Source: Dryococelus australis
Taxonomy: Eukaryota; Arthropoda; Insecta; Phasmatodea; Phasmatidae
Length of the DNA: 64,000 nt
Reading direction: 5' to 3'
Assembly (NCBI GenBank): GCA_029891345.1
Contig: CM057002.1
Coordinates: 65,242,590 to 65,306,589 of the forward strand
Below, in pieces: positions 11,443 to 24,992 of the stretch; position 1 is the first letter of the stretch, and every line of letters begins with the position of its first letter. The notes below the pieces were generated by a model. That model made no database searches, was not told the DNA's origin, and saw only the letters and a program-made list of their open reading frames with translations. The position numbers and the translations under genes were made by a program.

Positions 11443-11684
11443 TATAGGCTGTTCACGGTAAAGTGATCACTTTTTAAGACCCTGCTAAGATTTTCCTTTC
11501 AACAAATTTCTAACTTTCCGCTACTTGTTAATATAAACACTGCAATATGACTAATAAACCTAGTGTATATATTCCACCACTCTCAAAAGTTTACGTCTGA
11601 TGCTGCAATAAAATATATTTATTAGGGATTAATGTATTTCGAAAGGGCCTTAAAAAGTTCTCACTTTACCGTGAACGACCCATA
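11443..11684. mobile_element. M1 MITE, short subfamily
   Basis: TIRs TATAGGCTGTTCACGGTAAA and, reverse-complemented on the right, TATGGGTCGTTCACGGTAAA frame 242 bases. The interior (AATAAACCTAGTGTATATAT, TTCCACCACTCTCAAAAG) matches the short copies at 42759 and 55114. Non-coding. Confidence 0.85.
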
Positions 11685-11948
11685 AATAAAATATGGCAAG
11701 GATACTTACATTTCAAGGGGACTCCCTCAAAAATACAGTCTTTAAAATCAGTATTTTCGCGTATAAGCGGGTCTCAGTAAACAAATGTTATAAAAGGAAG
11801 GACACCTATTCCAGGAAAGAAACTATGTACAATCGTCTCTTTTCACTTTATATTTTAAAAAATAATTGTTAAAAGGTTAAATGGCACTTTCAGGATACAG
11901 TTGGGCATTTTTCTTAAGGGGAAGAACAGCACAAAGTGGCATCTGTAG

Positions 11949-14031
<2,083 letters not shown>

Positions 14032-14495
14032 AAACATTAGCTTACATCGCGTGTAATTATATCCCGCTGTTACAGATCAAATTTGCGAGAAATTCAGATT
14101 CCCTGGAATGCACTTCGAGGTCTTGGGAGGGCCCTTCACAGTGGTTTCTGACTACATGACCTCGACGTGTTAAAAAAAAAAAATGTTTAACTAAGAATTA
14201 CCCTTGAGATACCGATTATACAAGTGCCGTGAAGGATGAACATGCAATATTGCTGACTTAAGCAGGAATGAAGTGTACCATCGGACACGCTTTTTTTTTT
14301 TTTTTTTTTTTTTTTCGGTAGGCGCCTTCTTCGCGAAGAGGAACGCCTGGGCGCAAACAAAATATATAAACGTAAGAGGGCCTGCAGGGCGATTTATAGT
14401 CGACAACGATTTCCAATAACCGTCGGTGGCAGCGCGTGCTGAATAGAGAAATAAAAGAGTCCGAGCCTTCGGTCTTCACCTCACTCCGCGCTTAA

Positions 14496-15538
14496 GGGTG
14501 TTTAATACAAAAAAAATATATAAAAAATAATTATTTTATAAATTCCACCATACACCATCCAACTTGTGCGCATCGGATGTGATGCCGTTTTCTTGGAATA
14601 AAAAGGAATTACACGTTATATTTTTTTAAAAATGATTTGATGAGAAATCCAACAATTTTTTTCTGTTTGCTGCAACCATACAAACAAATATAAGCTGTTC
14701 ACGGTTAAATGAGCATTCTTTAAAGCCCTGCTTAAAATCTACTTGTATTCACGTTGTGTATTCCTCTGCTTTACGTAAAATTAACATTGACATGGACTCA
14801 TCACTCTATTCATGCGTCGGTCAAATGAAACTGTGGAATTACTAGGAAATACTTTACAAATCTGCTCATTTTTACACCTCGATGCATTAGAAAAAAAAGA
14901 AAGAAAAATATACTTTTCAGTTATCACAAATGCTTGCCTAACAGTTTTTATTCGACGATAAAGTATGGAACTACTTTCCATCCATCGTTACCAACTTTAC
15001 TGAGTGAATGTCACTCAGTGCGTTAGTTAAAATATATACATGCAGGGACAGTGACAATTTTCTAAGGTTCATTTCTAAAGTGTTCACTTTATCGTGAACA
15101 GCCTTTACTAAGTTGAACAAATGAAACAAATTTACAACTTAATGACTGCAGTGGGCTACTGCTTGACATATATGTAACCACCAAATGACTGTTCAGATAT
15201 ATAAAACAAATTAAAATATACAAAAATGTCACTGTATTTAATTTTTTATATGTATGGCTCGTTATTTGGTGATTACAGATGTCACGTGGTAGCCTACGGC
15301 ATTAATTTATAGAACACATTTTTTTAATTTTGTAAATTTGTTAGCATTTTTTTATTAAACCTGCAGCTAAACTAAAATTTTTTGGTTTCGGCTTCTAATT
15401 ATTAAAAATATATATAGTGTGTAATATTTTTCTATTTGATCATATATTGCATCATATAAAATGTGTACAAGTTGAATAATGTTTGGTACAAATATAAAAT
15501 AATTAGAATTGTTTGGTATGCAACAGCCTTAAGGCGCG
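14496..15538. mobile_element. FB element copy 1, with M1 insertion and TTAA flanks
   Basis: The left end reads GGGTGTTTAATAC directly after TTAA (14492-14495); the right end reads CAACAGCC directly before TTAA (15539-15542). The arms align with copies 23472 and 59363: ACCAAACATT- and TACAC-containing blocks, and a central CCAAATGACTG / TTATTTGGTGATT inverted pair. An M1 MITE occupies 14689-15107. Without it the element is about 624 bp. TTAA flanks on both sides are the hallmark of piggyBac-type integration, but no piggyBac transposase is present, so class is inference. Confidence 0.65.
14689..15107. mobile_element. M1 MITE, long subfamily, nested in FB copy 1
   Basis: Begins TATAAGCTGTTCACGGTTAA and ends TTATCGTGAACAGCCTTTA. 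Interior landmarks of the long subfamily are present: CCCTGCTTAAAATCTACTTG, TCATGCGTCGGTCAAATGAA, TTCGACGATAAAGTATGGAA and TCCATCCATCGTTACC. About 419 bp, non-coding. Confidence 0.85.
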
Positions 15539-15542
15539 GCGA

Positions 15543-15986
15543 GGCGGTCCCCTTCAGCAGGCAGGCCAATAAAAGTGTCTCGAAATGAAGAGATGCCCAG
15601 GGTAGCGACGCCTTACCCGCCATAGAGACCCGAGGACTTTGGAGGGGCTGGAACGACGTGCAAGGAATGAATGAATAAAGTATTCCTACCCACCCCTTCC
15701 CCACGACTCATCATCCCCCCCCCCCCCAACCCGCCACACACTCATAGGCCCGGAACCTGAGGTCTCGGGATATCACCAATTCGTTCGAGAGTTCGAATAT
15801 TATTATTTTTTTTTTTACGGCTTAGCTCTGGGATCGGGCGTCAGATTATTTGTACGCAGTAAAAATATTTCTGTAAACTGGCGGCACAAAAAAAAGAGAA
15901 ATACAGTGGTCCACTGCGAGCCGATATTTTTTTTTTTATATTACAACAAACATTTACGTCTATGTGTACCGTCAAAATTTTTAAAT

Positions 15987-16017
<31 letters not shown>

Positions 16018-16904
16018 CTGAATGACAGTTTACAGCAGTCATGAAAATATCGTTATAAATATCTGCACCTCAAGCGACGTGATCCATTCAAATTTGCATT
16101 GTAATCGTAAACCAAAGGAACCGTTAAGGTAGGTGGAATCGTCAGAGTTTAAATTTAGTTGCCATTAAAATAACCATTGCCATCAACTTATATGCTGTCA
16201 GCAGTTCAGGTTATCTAAGTTCAATGGAAAAAAAAAAAAAAAAAAAACGTTTTTAGCGATACAACTGAAGGCGTGCGCGTGGAAGTGAGTCAGCAGTCAT
16301 TTTCATTAAATTGATTTGTAGAATATTTTGCGTTCATTGCAAAAGAAATATTCTTAGTAATTTTTGTAACGTTGTCCCAACATATAAAGTTTAAATTTTA
16401 TTTCCATTTATCTATTAAAAAATTACTGGGCATCCTTTAAGCTTAAACAAATGCATGAAGATAACTTTATTTCGCGAATGATAAGCAACCCTATGTAGCA
16501 TTTCCTCTTCCTATTTCCCTGGATTTTCATGGTACAATTGCAGGTCCTTGTAGAGATGATAGCACATACTTCTAGAAATGAAAATTTTATTTTACATTTG
16601 CAGCTGTAATTGCTTCCTGTGAAGGTCTCCCAGTATATTTCTTCTTAACCTCATCTTTAAAAAAAGTTTTCTTGCAGACTATATGTAATTGTTTTTCGTA
16701 GGGGTATTTAAATGGCTCAATATATTTCTGTATTTTTGTGAACTACTAAGTACAGTTTTGTTTCACTTCGGTTAAAAGTACTCTTTTCCTTTCATCTAGC
16801 AGCGTGCTGCTAGAGACAAAACTTCTCATTTCATGCGGAAGTCTTACGTGCTGGCCAACTTATCTGACATCCAGTGTTAAGTTATAATTTCGGTATACGC
16901 ATTA
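15543..16904. other. No gene recognised
   Basis: Contains C, A and T homopolymers (for example C13 at 15715 and A-runs near 15990 and 16230) and otherwise AT-rich unique-looking sequence. The GC-richer stretch at 15535-15710 carries a minus-strand open frame with no motif; I do not call a gene. Confidence 0.5.
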
Positions 16905-16906
16905 TA

Positions 16907-17471
16907 CACTATCTAACAAAAAGTAATTGGGCACCTGTCCACAATGTTTGCACGGTGGTTGTCACCCCGTTAGAATCTCGTAGGACCACCTATTACGGCT
17001 ATAACAGCAGCCACCCTATCTGGCATGCTCTACGAGTGTTTGCAGGACATCCACGGGGATTCGTCGCCATTCCTCTCGCAACCATTCCATGAGTTGAGCA
17101 ATGGATTTTGGCCGCGCCTGACGAGCCCTCACCCAGGGATCCAATTCGTCCCAAAGATGTTCTATAGGGTTGAGGTCGGGGCTCTGGGCGGGCCAGTCCA
17201 ATCGCCGAACAATGTTGTCGGCGTACCACTGCATAGTAGCCCTTGAAACATGGCACCTGGCATTGTCATCCTGGAAGTAACATGGATCCATTCCGTAAAA
17301 ACGACAAATTATTGGCAGCATTCCATTATCCAGAACGTTACACTAGGCCTTTGTGTTCATGCTACCACGGACAAACACCAGCGGTCCTGCGCCGAAGGCC
17401 GTAAAACACAAGTCAACTTACGTACTGAATTACCTATCTACGGGTGCCCAATGACTTTTTGGTAGTTAGTG
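16907..17471 (-). mobile_element. Tc1-type transposon, internally deleted
   Basis: Terminal inverted repeats CACTATCTAACAAAAAGTAA and, reverse-complemented on the right, CACTAACTACCAAAAAGTCA both continue to TTGGGCAC. TA dinucleotides flank at 16905-16906 and 17472-17473, the Tc1/mariner target duplication. Full-length Tc1 elements are about 1.3-1.7 kb; this one is 565 bp and keeps only the C-terminal half of the transposase. Confidence 0.9.
17016..17412 (-). pseudogene. Tc1 transposase C-terminal half
   Basis: The minus-strand frame 17321-17016 encodes 101 residues with the catalytic signature FQDDNARCHVSR, then SPDLNPIEHLWDELD. Thirty-four residues separate the second catalytic Asp from the Glu, so this is a DD34E Tc1 enzyme, which would cut and paste the element at TA sites. 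Upstream in the same frame, FGAGPLVFVRGSMNTKA is readable and is followed by an in-frame TAG before CNVLDNGM. The N-terminal HTH and the first catalytic Asp are absent because of the internal deletion. It cannot make an active enzyme. Identity is secure; subfamily is not. Confidence 0.9.
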
Positions 17472-17739
17472 TATATGCTTCCGCGACACGTGAAAAACCT
17501 TCACAAGTCTAGGAATAATTTTAAAAAAGGGCAAAACATTGCTACATATTAGTGTGCTGTGCATAAAACCAAAATTAATTTTTTTATACAAAAAATGTAA
17601 TTTATTCACACGTTTGTTCTAAATACTTTAATATGTCCTAATGTCGGTACGAAATGCATACTTTATAAATTATTTATAATTTCTTTTAATAAAATTTTAT
17701 ATTTTTTAATGAAGTTTTAGCAGTTTTTACATTTATTCT

Positions 17740-18090
17740 GGAAATTTTTTAAACAATTTTGCAATTTTTTGGGTACAAGGTCGTCCTAGGTCATGGACAC
17801 GTGTCAAGGTTCGATTGGGTCTATAGCTTCATCGGTGCATCTGTACGTGTACATATTTAAATAATTTTTTTAATAGTCTATATTATTTTTTTTATTTTAA
17901 ATATTTATACATTTTTGGGGGATTTTTATAACTTGTTGCGATTTTTCGAATTGTTTTGGGTTTAATGTCATTCAAGGTCACGGACATAGGCACTAGGTCA
18001 AAGGTTACGGGTCCAGCTCTAACATGATGGTTTGGGTGACATCACAACATGTCGGTCGACCGGCGCTGGCGCCATACCACAGCCTCTTAT
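17740..18090 (+). repeat. AGGTCA-rich dispersed repeats, two tandem-like copies
   Basis: The first copy (about 17740-17850) reads ACAAGGTCGTCCTAGGTCAT; the second (about 17930-18090) reads CAAGGTCACGGACATAGGCA, CTAGGTCAAAGGTTACGG, then AACATGATGG and CGGTCGACCGGC. Each follows the same AT-rich lead-in with T-runs. A further AAAGGTCACGACC lies at 18339. Non-coding, class unknown. Confidence 0.4.
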
Positions 18091-18731
18091 GCCAGACTCG
18101 CCATAATTATTATACTCTTCTAGAACGTTTTCCACGCCGCCATGTTGTTTTTCACAAGTACACGACTTTTTCGAATTTAACTGTGGCAAACCGTGAACTG
18201 AATCCTGGCTCTGCTGTAAGCTGATTGCAAACGTCTTAATTTAAGTAATTTCTTTGGAAGGAACATTAACAATTTTGGCGTGAATTCTGAACATTTCAAG
18301 TATTTTAATTCTGACCCATCACGAGGGCTCTAGGTTTCAAAGGTCACGACCCCAAGCAGAGATATTTCATTTATATGGTTAATATTTTTGTAAGCACAGA
18401 TAATCTGCTAATTGTTATTGCCAATTATTCAGAGCTCAATTAAACTTCCAGATATTTTTCAAAAAACACAGTCGCCCATTATTCTCATTTCATAGTAGTC
18501 CCAAGATTTCCTCCTGGTGTTCCTGTTTGTGTATGTATTTATTCTGTCCCCAAGTATTTTTACTACAAGATTGCTGTGTCGCTAGGTGTACAAATGGTAC
18601 ACGTTACTTACGAATAGTAAGATCAAGTGTGTGCGTGTGTGTATATATATATATATACACATATATTCTATATATAGTCTGGACGGAGCCGGGCAAACGT
18701 AACGTATCAGACTGCCTTCAATCGTCACTAA

Positions 18732-19453
18732 GGCTACGGCCAAACGTGCGTGTTTTCACGCACGTATAATAATAATAACGTGTAAACTATAATAAAAACC
18801 TATGATAAAGAAACCTCTATAGTAAACAATGAAATGAAAGAGTCGTCATCCCCCCCCCCCCCGGTTACTTTCAGCGGGAGATGATTCCATGATTTGATGG
18901 GTAGAAGGTGAAGGTAGGTTTCTCAGACGAAGGGTCAATATTGCTGGTAGAAGTAGAGAACTAGGCGAAAGAGAAGATGATTTTGTTGTAGATGGTGAAT
19001 AGAAATGCATAATATGCCTTATTTACGAATAAATGCTATAGTATTAAAATTTATACTTCTAGTACTTAACCACATACGATACCGACATTCAAGGATCTCT
19101 CTTATCTTTGATTTGATATTCCTTGTTTCACATCAATAACTAATTTAATTTTGTATATAACATCACTCGGCACACAATAATGGTTCTATGTTTACACTAC
19201 AATATAGGCTGGATACTTTCGCGCGTGGCGTGTTTTCCCGCGCGTGTGGCCAGGCAACAACGACACGCACGCGTGATATCCCGCCCAAGAAATGGAACGT
19301 GGCGCGTTCTGGGGCGGGCGATCTTGAAGACACGCCTCCCGCACCTTTCGTCTGCGGGAATTCACGCTGCGTCCGGCCGGTCTCATTACAATTGCTGCGG
19401 TCCAAATTTTACGCTGCCGCGCAACGTGGAATCACGCACGTTCGTCCTTAGCC
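18732..19453. mobile_element. TIR element with TAA target duplication (PIF/Harbinger-like)
   Basis: Left end GGCTACGGCCAAACGTGCGT and reverse-complemented right end GGCTAAGGACGAACGTGCGT form about 21-base TIRs, flanked by TAA at 18729-18731 and 19454-19456. A 3-bp TWA duplication with GG-starting TIRs is the PIF/Harbinger pattern. The 722-bp interior has a C12 run and a GC-rich subterminal zone (19205-19300) that repeats the CGTG/GCGCG motifs. No transposase is present, so it is non-autonomous. Confidence 0.65.
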
Positions 19454-19459
19454 TAACGG

Positions 19460-20749
19460 GATTCTAATTTCCAGTTATCACACTGATTTGTGTTGTCGAG
19501 GAGTTAAAGGGGCAATTATTCTGATTCTCGATAAGTACGCCAATTCAGGTCGCGACTTCGCAGCTAGGGTTAAATCAATAAATGTTAATCATACACAAAT
19601 GTTATTAATAACTTTCCGAGCAAATATTTTGAGAGTGATGGGCTTCATCGAGGAACTTCTTATGCTACAAGTTTTATATGTCATTGCAGCGCAAGATAAT
19701 ACGCAAAATTAATGTATCAATCTGGCAAAATGTTGACTCACAAACTCGGCAAAAATCATTATCCGGAATTGCCTAATTTTTGTTTTCCTGCATTCGCTTC
19801 CAAAATACTGTGGGTTTTCTATCATTGTATTTAGCGTTGGTTTATGTCCTGCGCTCTTATAGTATTAGCATTGAAATGCGGCTGAAATGTTTCCAATAGA
19901 TTTGAATTCCAAACTCGCTACAATTAAATAATTGCGAATTTTCGTTTCTTCTGCGGATTCGCCTAGGTGTAAAATTCTAGAATTTTGATTCCGGCGAAAC
20001 CATGTTTAAAATTATTTTGGTAAGAAAATGAAAAACGAACAATGCCGGATTAAACACAGCATACAGCGTCGTCTGTGCAAGTAAATACTTGACTATAAAC
20101 TGCGTGCAGTCACTTGTTCTGCTTTCGTAGCATGAACGTCGCGCTGTTAACACAAATCATGAGTGATCCTTGGGAATATATTGAAATTTTGGTAGGGAAA
20201 TCAAATATGTTGCTGTAAATAACATAAATATTGTTCTTGTTTTGTTTTCATTATTTACTTTGTATGCTCACTTATGAAACACGCCTAACCTAAGGCATAA
20301 AAAAAAAAAAAACTGCGACTAAGTGGTTTGAAATTTTTTTTTTCCCCAGTTGACTTATGTAGAAGAAAATAGTACCTCCTGTGCCAGTGGCGTAGGGTAT
20401 CGGAGTCGTAGCCGCCCAGCCATTATTTTGTAATTTCATCCTGCGGCCATCTGGAATAATGTCACGAGCATCAAAATATCTCAATTGTACCCCAAATCAC
20501 TTTAAAAATAAATTATTTTACTCCAAATTCGCTTCATTTTAAACCCAAAAAGGTACAAAATTTAAACTTAAAATTAAAACAATTTTTATTTATTTTTTTC
20601 CACACCAGTTTTTATTTAAATCAGCAAGGCAGAACTGCGACTCTTCGATGTCGAAGCTATAACTCTTCCAGGCAACAAGGCGGGCTGAGGGCTGCTACGA
20701 GTCAAACCCAGCTAGTCAGGAAGGACAGCGGCTGTAGTTGTTTACATCA
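19460..20749. other. No gene recognised
   Basis: AT-rich non-coding sequence. A CAGTGGCGTA start near 20392 resembles a hAT-type end, but I find no matching partner. Confidence 0.45.
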
Positions 20750-20850
20750 GTGACCATGTCCGCCATGTTTGTTTATATTATGGATCCTAAATACCGCATT
20801 GGATATCTATGACCTTGACCCTGGGTCACTTTGAAATCGAACGTTCGAGA
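20750..20850 (-). repeat. AGGTCA-rich dispersed repeat, copy on minus strand
   Basis: On the minus strand: AAAGTGACCCAGGGTCAAGG, TCATAGATATCC, then AACATGGCGGACATGG. Same order as the copy at 8040. Confidence 0.4.
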
Positions 20851-21689
20851 AAAATTGGAAAAAAATTGTATGGAATTTAAAAACAAAAAATTTAATATCT
20901 AAAATACTGAAAAAAAAATTCATGCAAGATGTTTAGGGTTCGATTCTCGTAAATATGGCGGAACACTCTCCCAGTACCGCGACTAGCATATGACATATGA
21001 CTGAACCTCCACCCTTATAGTTCATTAGCTTTCTAGTTGGGTCGCCGCCCAACTGCCCCTCCCAATGAGTTACTGTCTTTATATTACAACTACCGGCCCC
21101 ACACAACCCTTTCACACTTCCCATAATTTACTCATTATAAATCGACCCCCACCAGAACCACTATACTGCGCTAGTAAATTTTAAAATGCTCTTTCTTGAT
21201 TGGCTGTTGGTCACATGACATATTGACATCTTCAGATAAATAAAGTAGCTATTCCATGTAACAGTTTTTGGTCTCATGCGAGGAGCGATGTATCGCTCTC
21301 TTTTCATGCCATTTTTAGTATTCTTCAGTTTGGTAAGTTATTTTACCCTCGCGTCTTTCATCACATTTCGCAGGGGTACTATCGGCCGGAGGAGGAGGGG
21401 GGAGGAGGTTCCAAATTATATATTTGACCACTAAAGTAAGAAGTCTGCTCAAATTTCAAGTATCGGTTTGGCCCAGAGAGCTACTGGAGTATAGGGCTCA
21501 AAATATAATGTTCGTTTAATAATGCGCCAGTGATCAGAGTCCCAACTTCGTTATTGGTGATATTGTCACTGACTCCAGCAGGACTTCCTGCTTTGGCAGC
21601 AATGCCATTCGCAAACCTTTAGGGTTAGGACTCTAAAACTTTGAATGTACGATGCCAACTCGGGTGATAGACAATCTTAGGTCCCGTGA

Positions 21690-21965
21690 TCTTCATGGCC
21701 ATCAATTTACCACTCCATCATCATATCTCAATATATCAATATTCCAGTCTTCCAATCAATTATTCAATCATTCAAACAATCTTTCTATATTTCGTTCAAT
21801 ATTTAACTCTTTCAAACAATATTTCAATCTTTCGATCACTGTTTTATTCTTCCGATCAATATTTAAACTTTCGGGATCAGTCGTTCGTTCATTCAACCAT
21901 AATTTCAATATTTCCATCAATATTTTGATCTCTTGGTTAGTCTATCAATCCCTTGATCAGTAGTT
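21690..21965. repeat. Degenerate TCAAT-type low-complexity repeat
   Basis: Short variants of TTTCAATCAATATT recur with irregular 10-14 base spacing across about 270 bases. The longer open frames over it are an effect of this composition. Sequence from 20855 to 21690 shows no recognisable feature. Confidence 0.5.
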
Positions 21966-23471
21966 CACACAATCCGTCAAACCATCATCAATTTAGTAGC
22001 CCGTAGGTCTAATGTGTGTCCCTCAACAATTGTTATTGAATATACAATTCATTCACAGACTCTTTATGGCGACTACATTTATTTTTTGTATGCAGTCCAC
22101 TGTCTGTGTATCGTGTTATCCTTAATCATCATTAATATCCTGTATGCAGATCTTTATTCCCGTAGTCGAGCATTCACAGAGCCGCTTTCAATTTGATAGG
22201 GAAAGAGGATATGATAGAACAAAAAAAAAATTATTAGAAGCATTATCCTTATTTTTCACATTACATTTTCAGATGTATGAAGACCGCGGCAGTAACTAAT
22301 AGTTGCATTTTTATAACACCCAATATCCAGTTCACTGATAATAAAATATGTCTTCCTAACGTGCGAGAAATCTCTATCTTGTTGTGAAGCGACCAAAGTC
22401 AGAGTTTGTAAACAAGTTTATTGAGTCTTTCGGAAAATATGGTCGGCGTTACTGTCGTCCTCTACCTTCTTCGCGCCACTTATCATGAGACGCCTGGTCA
22501 ATGAGTGTGATAGGACAAATCACCCTTCTTATCAGTATCTTCATCAGCACAGTCTTCATGTTCGTGATCATTTATACTGTCTTCACGATCGTCTTGACCT
22601 CCTGTTTCGTCTTCGATACCAAATTAAGGCACATTTACACTACTCGCAACACTATGCACAGTAAAATTAAAGAGTTTTTCAAAGTACAGAAGGCATGCTG
22701 AACTGAAAAATAACTCAATTTATGAATCTGGTATGTTAATGAGTTTCATAATTTTTATATGGATTCGTAAGAGATGCAATTTTGCCATATTTTAACATAA
22801 ATACAAAAACAAAGACTTAGTCCTTCGCAATCTGAAGAACTTCCTTTCTACAAGTCTCTATCTTCTTCCCTCTTCGAGTGGCCCGTCGGAGGAGGGACAA
22901 TAGGCGCGAATTTCTTCCAGGAGAAGAAGTTGTTCGGTGAGGAGGCAAGTTGCGTGAAGTTGCCCCCCCCCCCCCCCCCCCCCGAACCTAACTGTCTTAC
23001 CCAGTTTCCCTCCATGAATACCTTCCTCCCTTCGCCCTTCCAGCGCTAGCACGAGCAGCGAAGTGGCCACTGGGCTGGATGTGTTTTCAGTGACATGCCT
23101 GGTCCCAAGTCCGCCACCCTCCCAGAACCAACCCCCCAATAACCCACCCCCTTTCACCCCTTTCCCACTGTCCTTTTCCCGGTGCCCCGGTAATTGAATT
23201 CCGACCTTCGCTCGGTCGCAGGCAAGACAAACAACTTCGTTTCACCCCCACCCCCGTCGCCACCCCAAGGGGATGCAATGGAGAGGAGAGAAAGAGACTA
23301 TTCTCCGAGGCGCTATAGCCTTGTGGATATTCTCACTATATCAAACCCAGTTCATGTGACAGGGGTATTTCCCAGAAAAACCATATTTTACTGTCACCAA
23401 CAATCTATTGCCGGGCCTTGCAGCGAGGTAAAACACTGTCGAACGGGCGCACGCGTCATGTTTTACTTTCA
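21966..23471. other. No gene recognised; GC-rich patch
   Basis: 22850-23290 is GC-rich, CpG-containing and carries a 21-base C run at 22963-22983. It could be a promoter-like island or part of an unrecognised element. I see no coding motif in either strand. Confidence 0.45.
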
Positions 23472-23946
23472 ACGTGTCGGACCTCAAAAAATTAATATTG
23501 TATTATAATAATTGTACCGAACAATTCGCAGTTCGCATTGTACGCGAACATTTTCTACGAATTAGAAAAAAATTACACTTCATTTTTTTTTTTTTTGGAA
23601 TGATTTGAATTCAAATACTATCTAAGTTATACAAATGGAAAATTGTCTTTACATGTAACATTTGTTTTATGGGTTGTAATTTGTAATTTAGGGATAGCGT
23701 ATATGTCATGCGATAGTCCATGGGTTAGTTTTCTATGTTGATATTTTTATCTCTACAACGTTATTAATATATGCTATTACAGCTGCAACAAAAAAAGAAT
23801 GAATTTGTATTTGGCATCATATTATTCAAAAAATTTAAAGTGTAAATTTTTTTTGTTCCAGTTAAACATATTCCCATACAATGTGTACGAGTTAAACAAT
23901 GTTTGGTACAAATATAATATTATTAATTTATGGGGTCCCACACCCG
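23472..23946. mobile_element. FB element copy 2
   Basis: Left arm starts GTGTCGGACCTCAAAAAATT and continues through TTGTACCGAACAATT; the reverse complement of the right arm starts CGGGTGTGGGACCCCATAAA and continues through TTTGTACCAAACATTG. Arms are about 200 bases and the total is about 475 bp. No open frame of note. Matches FB copies at 14496, 55386 and 59363. Confidence 0.65.
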
Positions 23947-23949
23947 TAA

Positions 23950-24588
23950 TACAACTCAAAATATGCTTCTTTTTTCAGGAGGAACAATATTGTATGTATT
24001 AACAAAATGCCTTACCCCAGCGCATTGTCATGCTACGTTTTCCCATGCTAACTGACATAATTTCAATTGTAAAGCATTTATATGTTACAGAGATTTCAGT
24101 ACTAAATATTGTAATGCAATAAATTAACTCTTATTTTTAACAAATTTGTGCTGAGAAATCGAAATGTTCATTTGCATTATGAAAACACCCAGTTGTGGTT
24201 AATATACTGTACGTACATAGGAAGGCTATAACAGTTCAACTGAGCGCAATTGAATGTTCAGAGTACATTCATGTTTTATATGTATTGTGTAAGATCTAAC
24301 ATCAAATTTAACATGGACCTATTGACTTTTAGGCATGTGAAAGTCATATACAGCTATGAAACAGTTACAGACAAACGCTTTTTATTATCTCGATATTTCC
24401 TAGGCTAATGTGAAAAGCATAAAAATCTAGTCGATTTTTTGTGGTATTTGATTTATACATTTGTTTTTTTTTTTTTTTTTTTAATTTAGTTAATTTCCCC
24501 TATTCGTGTCCAAAACAATTTTGTACATGCGGCAGAGGAAATAAAATTTATGGTTTCTATTGTGAGATTGAAGATCAGTGCTAGAACT
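23950..24588. other. No gene recognised
   Basis: AT-rich spacer with a T18-like tract near 24463. Confidence 0.5.
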
Positions 24589-24590
24589 AC

Positions 24591-24992
24591 TATAAGTTTT
24601 TCACGTTAAGTGAGCACTTTTGAAAGCCCTGCTTAAGATTTACTTATATGCACGTTGTTTATCCTTCCGCCTTATGTAAGGTTAACATTGCCATGGGTCT
24701 CATCACTTTAGTCATGCGTCGGTCAAGTGAAACTGTGAAATTATTATAAAAGTAAATATTTACTAAAATGCTCATTTTTGCACTTCGATGCATAAAAAAA
24801 AAAACGAAAGGAATGATTTCAATGATCAGAAATAAATACCTAACGCTTCTTATTCGACGTTAAGATATGGAACTATTTCCCATCCATTACTGCCAACTTT
24901 ACTGAGTGCCCATTAAAATATATGCAGTTAGGGCAGTGACTTTTGTTTAAGGTTGTTTTCAAAAGTGCTCACTTTATCATGAACGGTTTTTA
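24591..24992. mobile_element. M1 MITE, long subfamily
   Basis: Left end TATAAGTTTTTCACGTTAAG, right end CTCACTTTATCATGAACGG. Interior has CCCTGCTTAAGATTTACTT, CATGCGTCGGTCAAGTGAAA and TCCATTACTGCCAACTTT. About 400 bp, non-coding. Confidence 0.85.

Noticed and set aside
20392-20460. hAT-like end CAGTGGCGTA
   Set aside because: No inverted partner or 8-bp duplication found.
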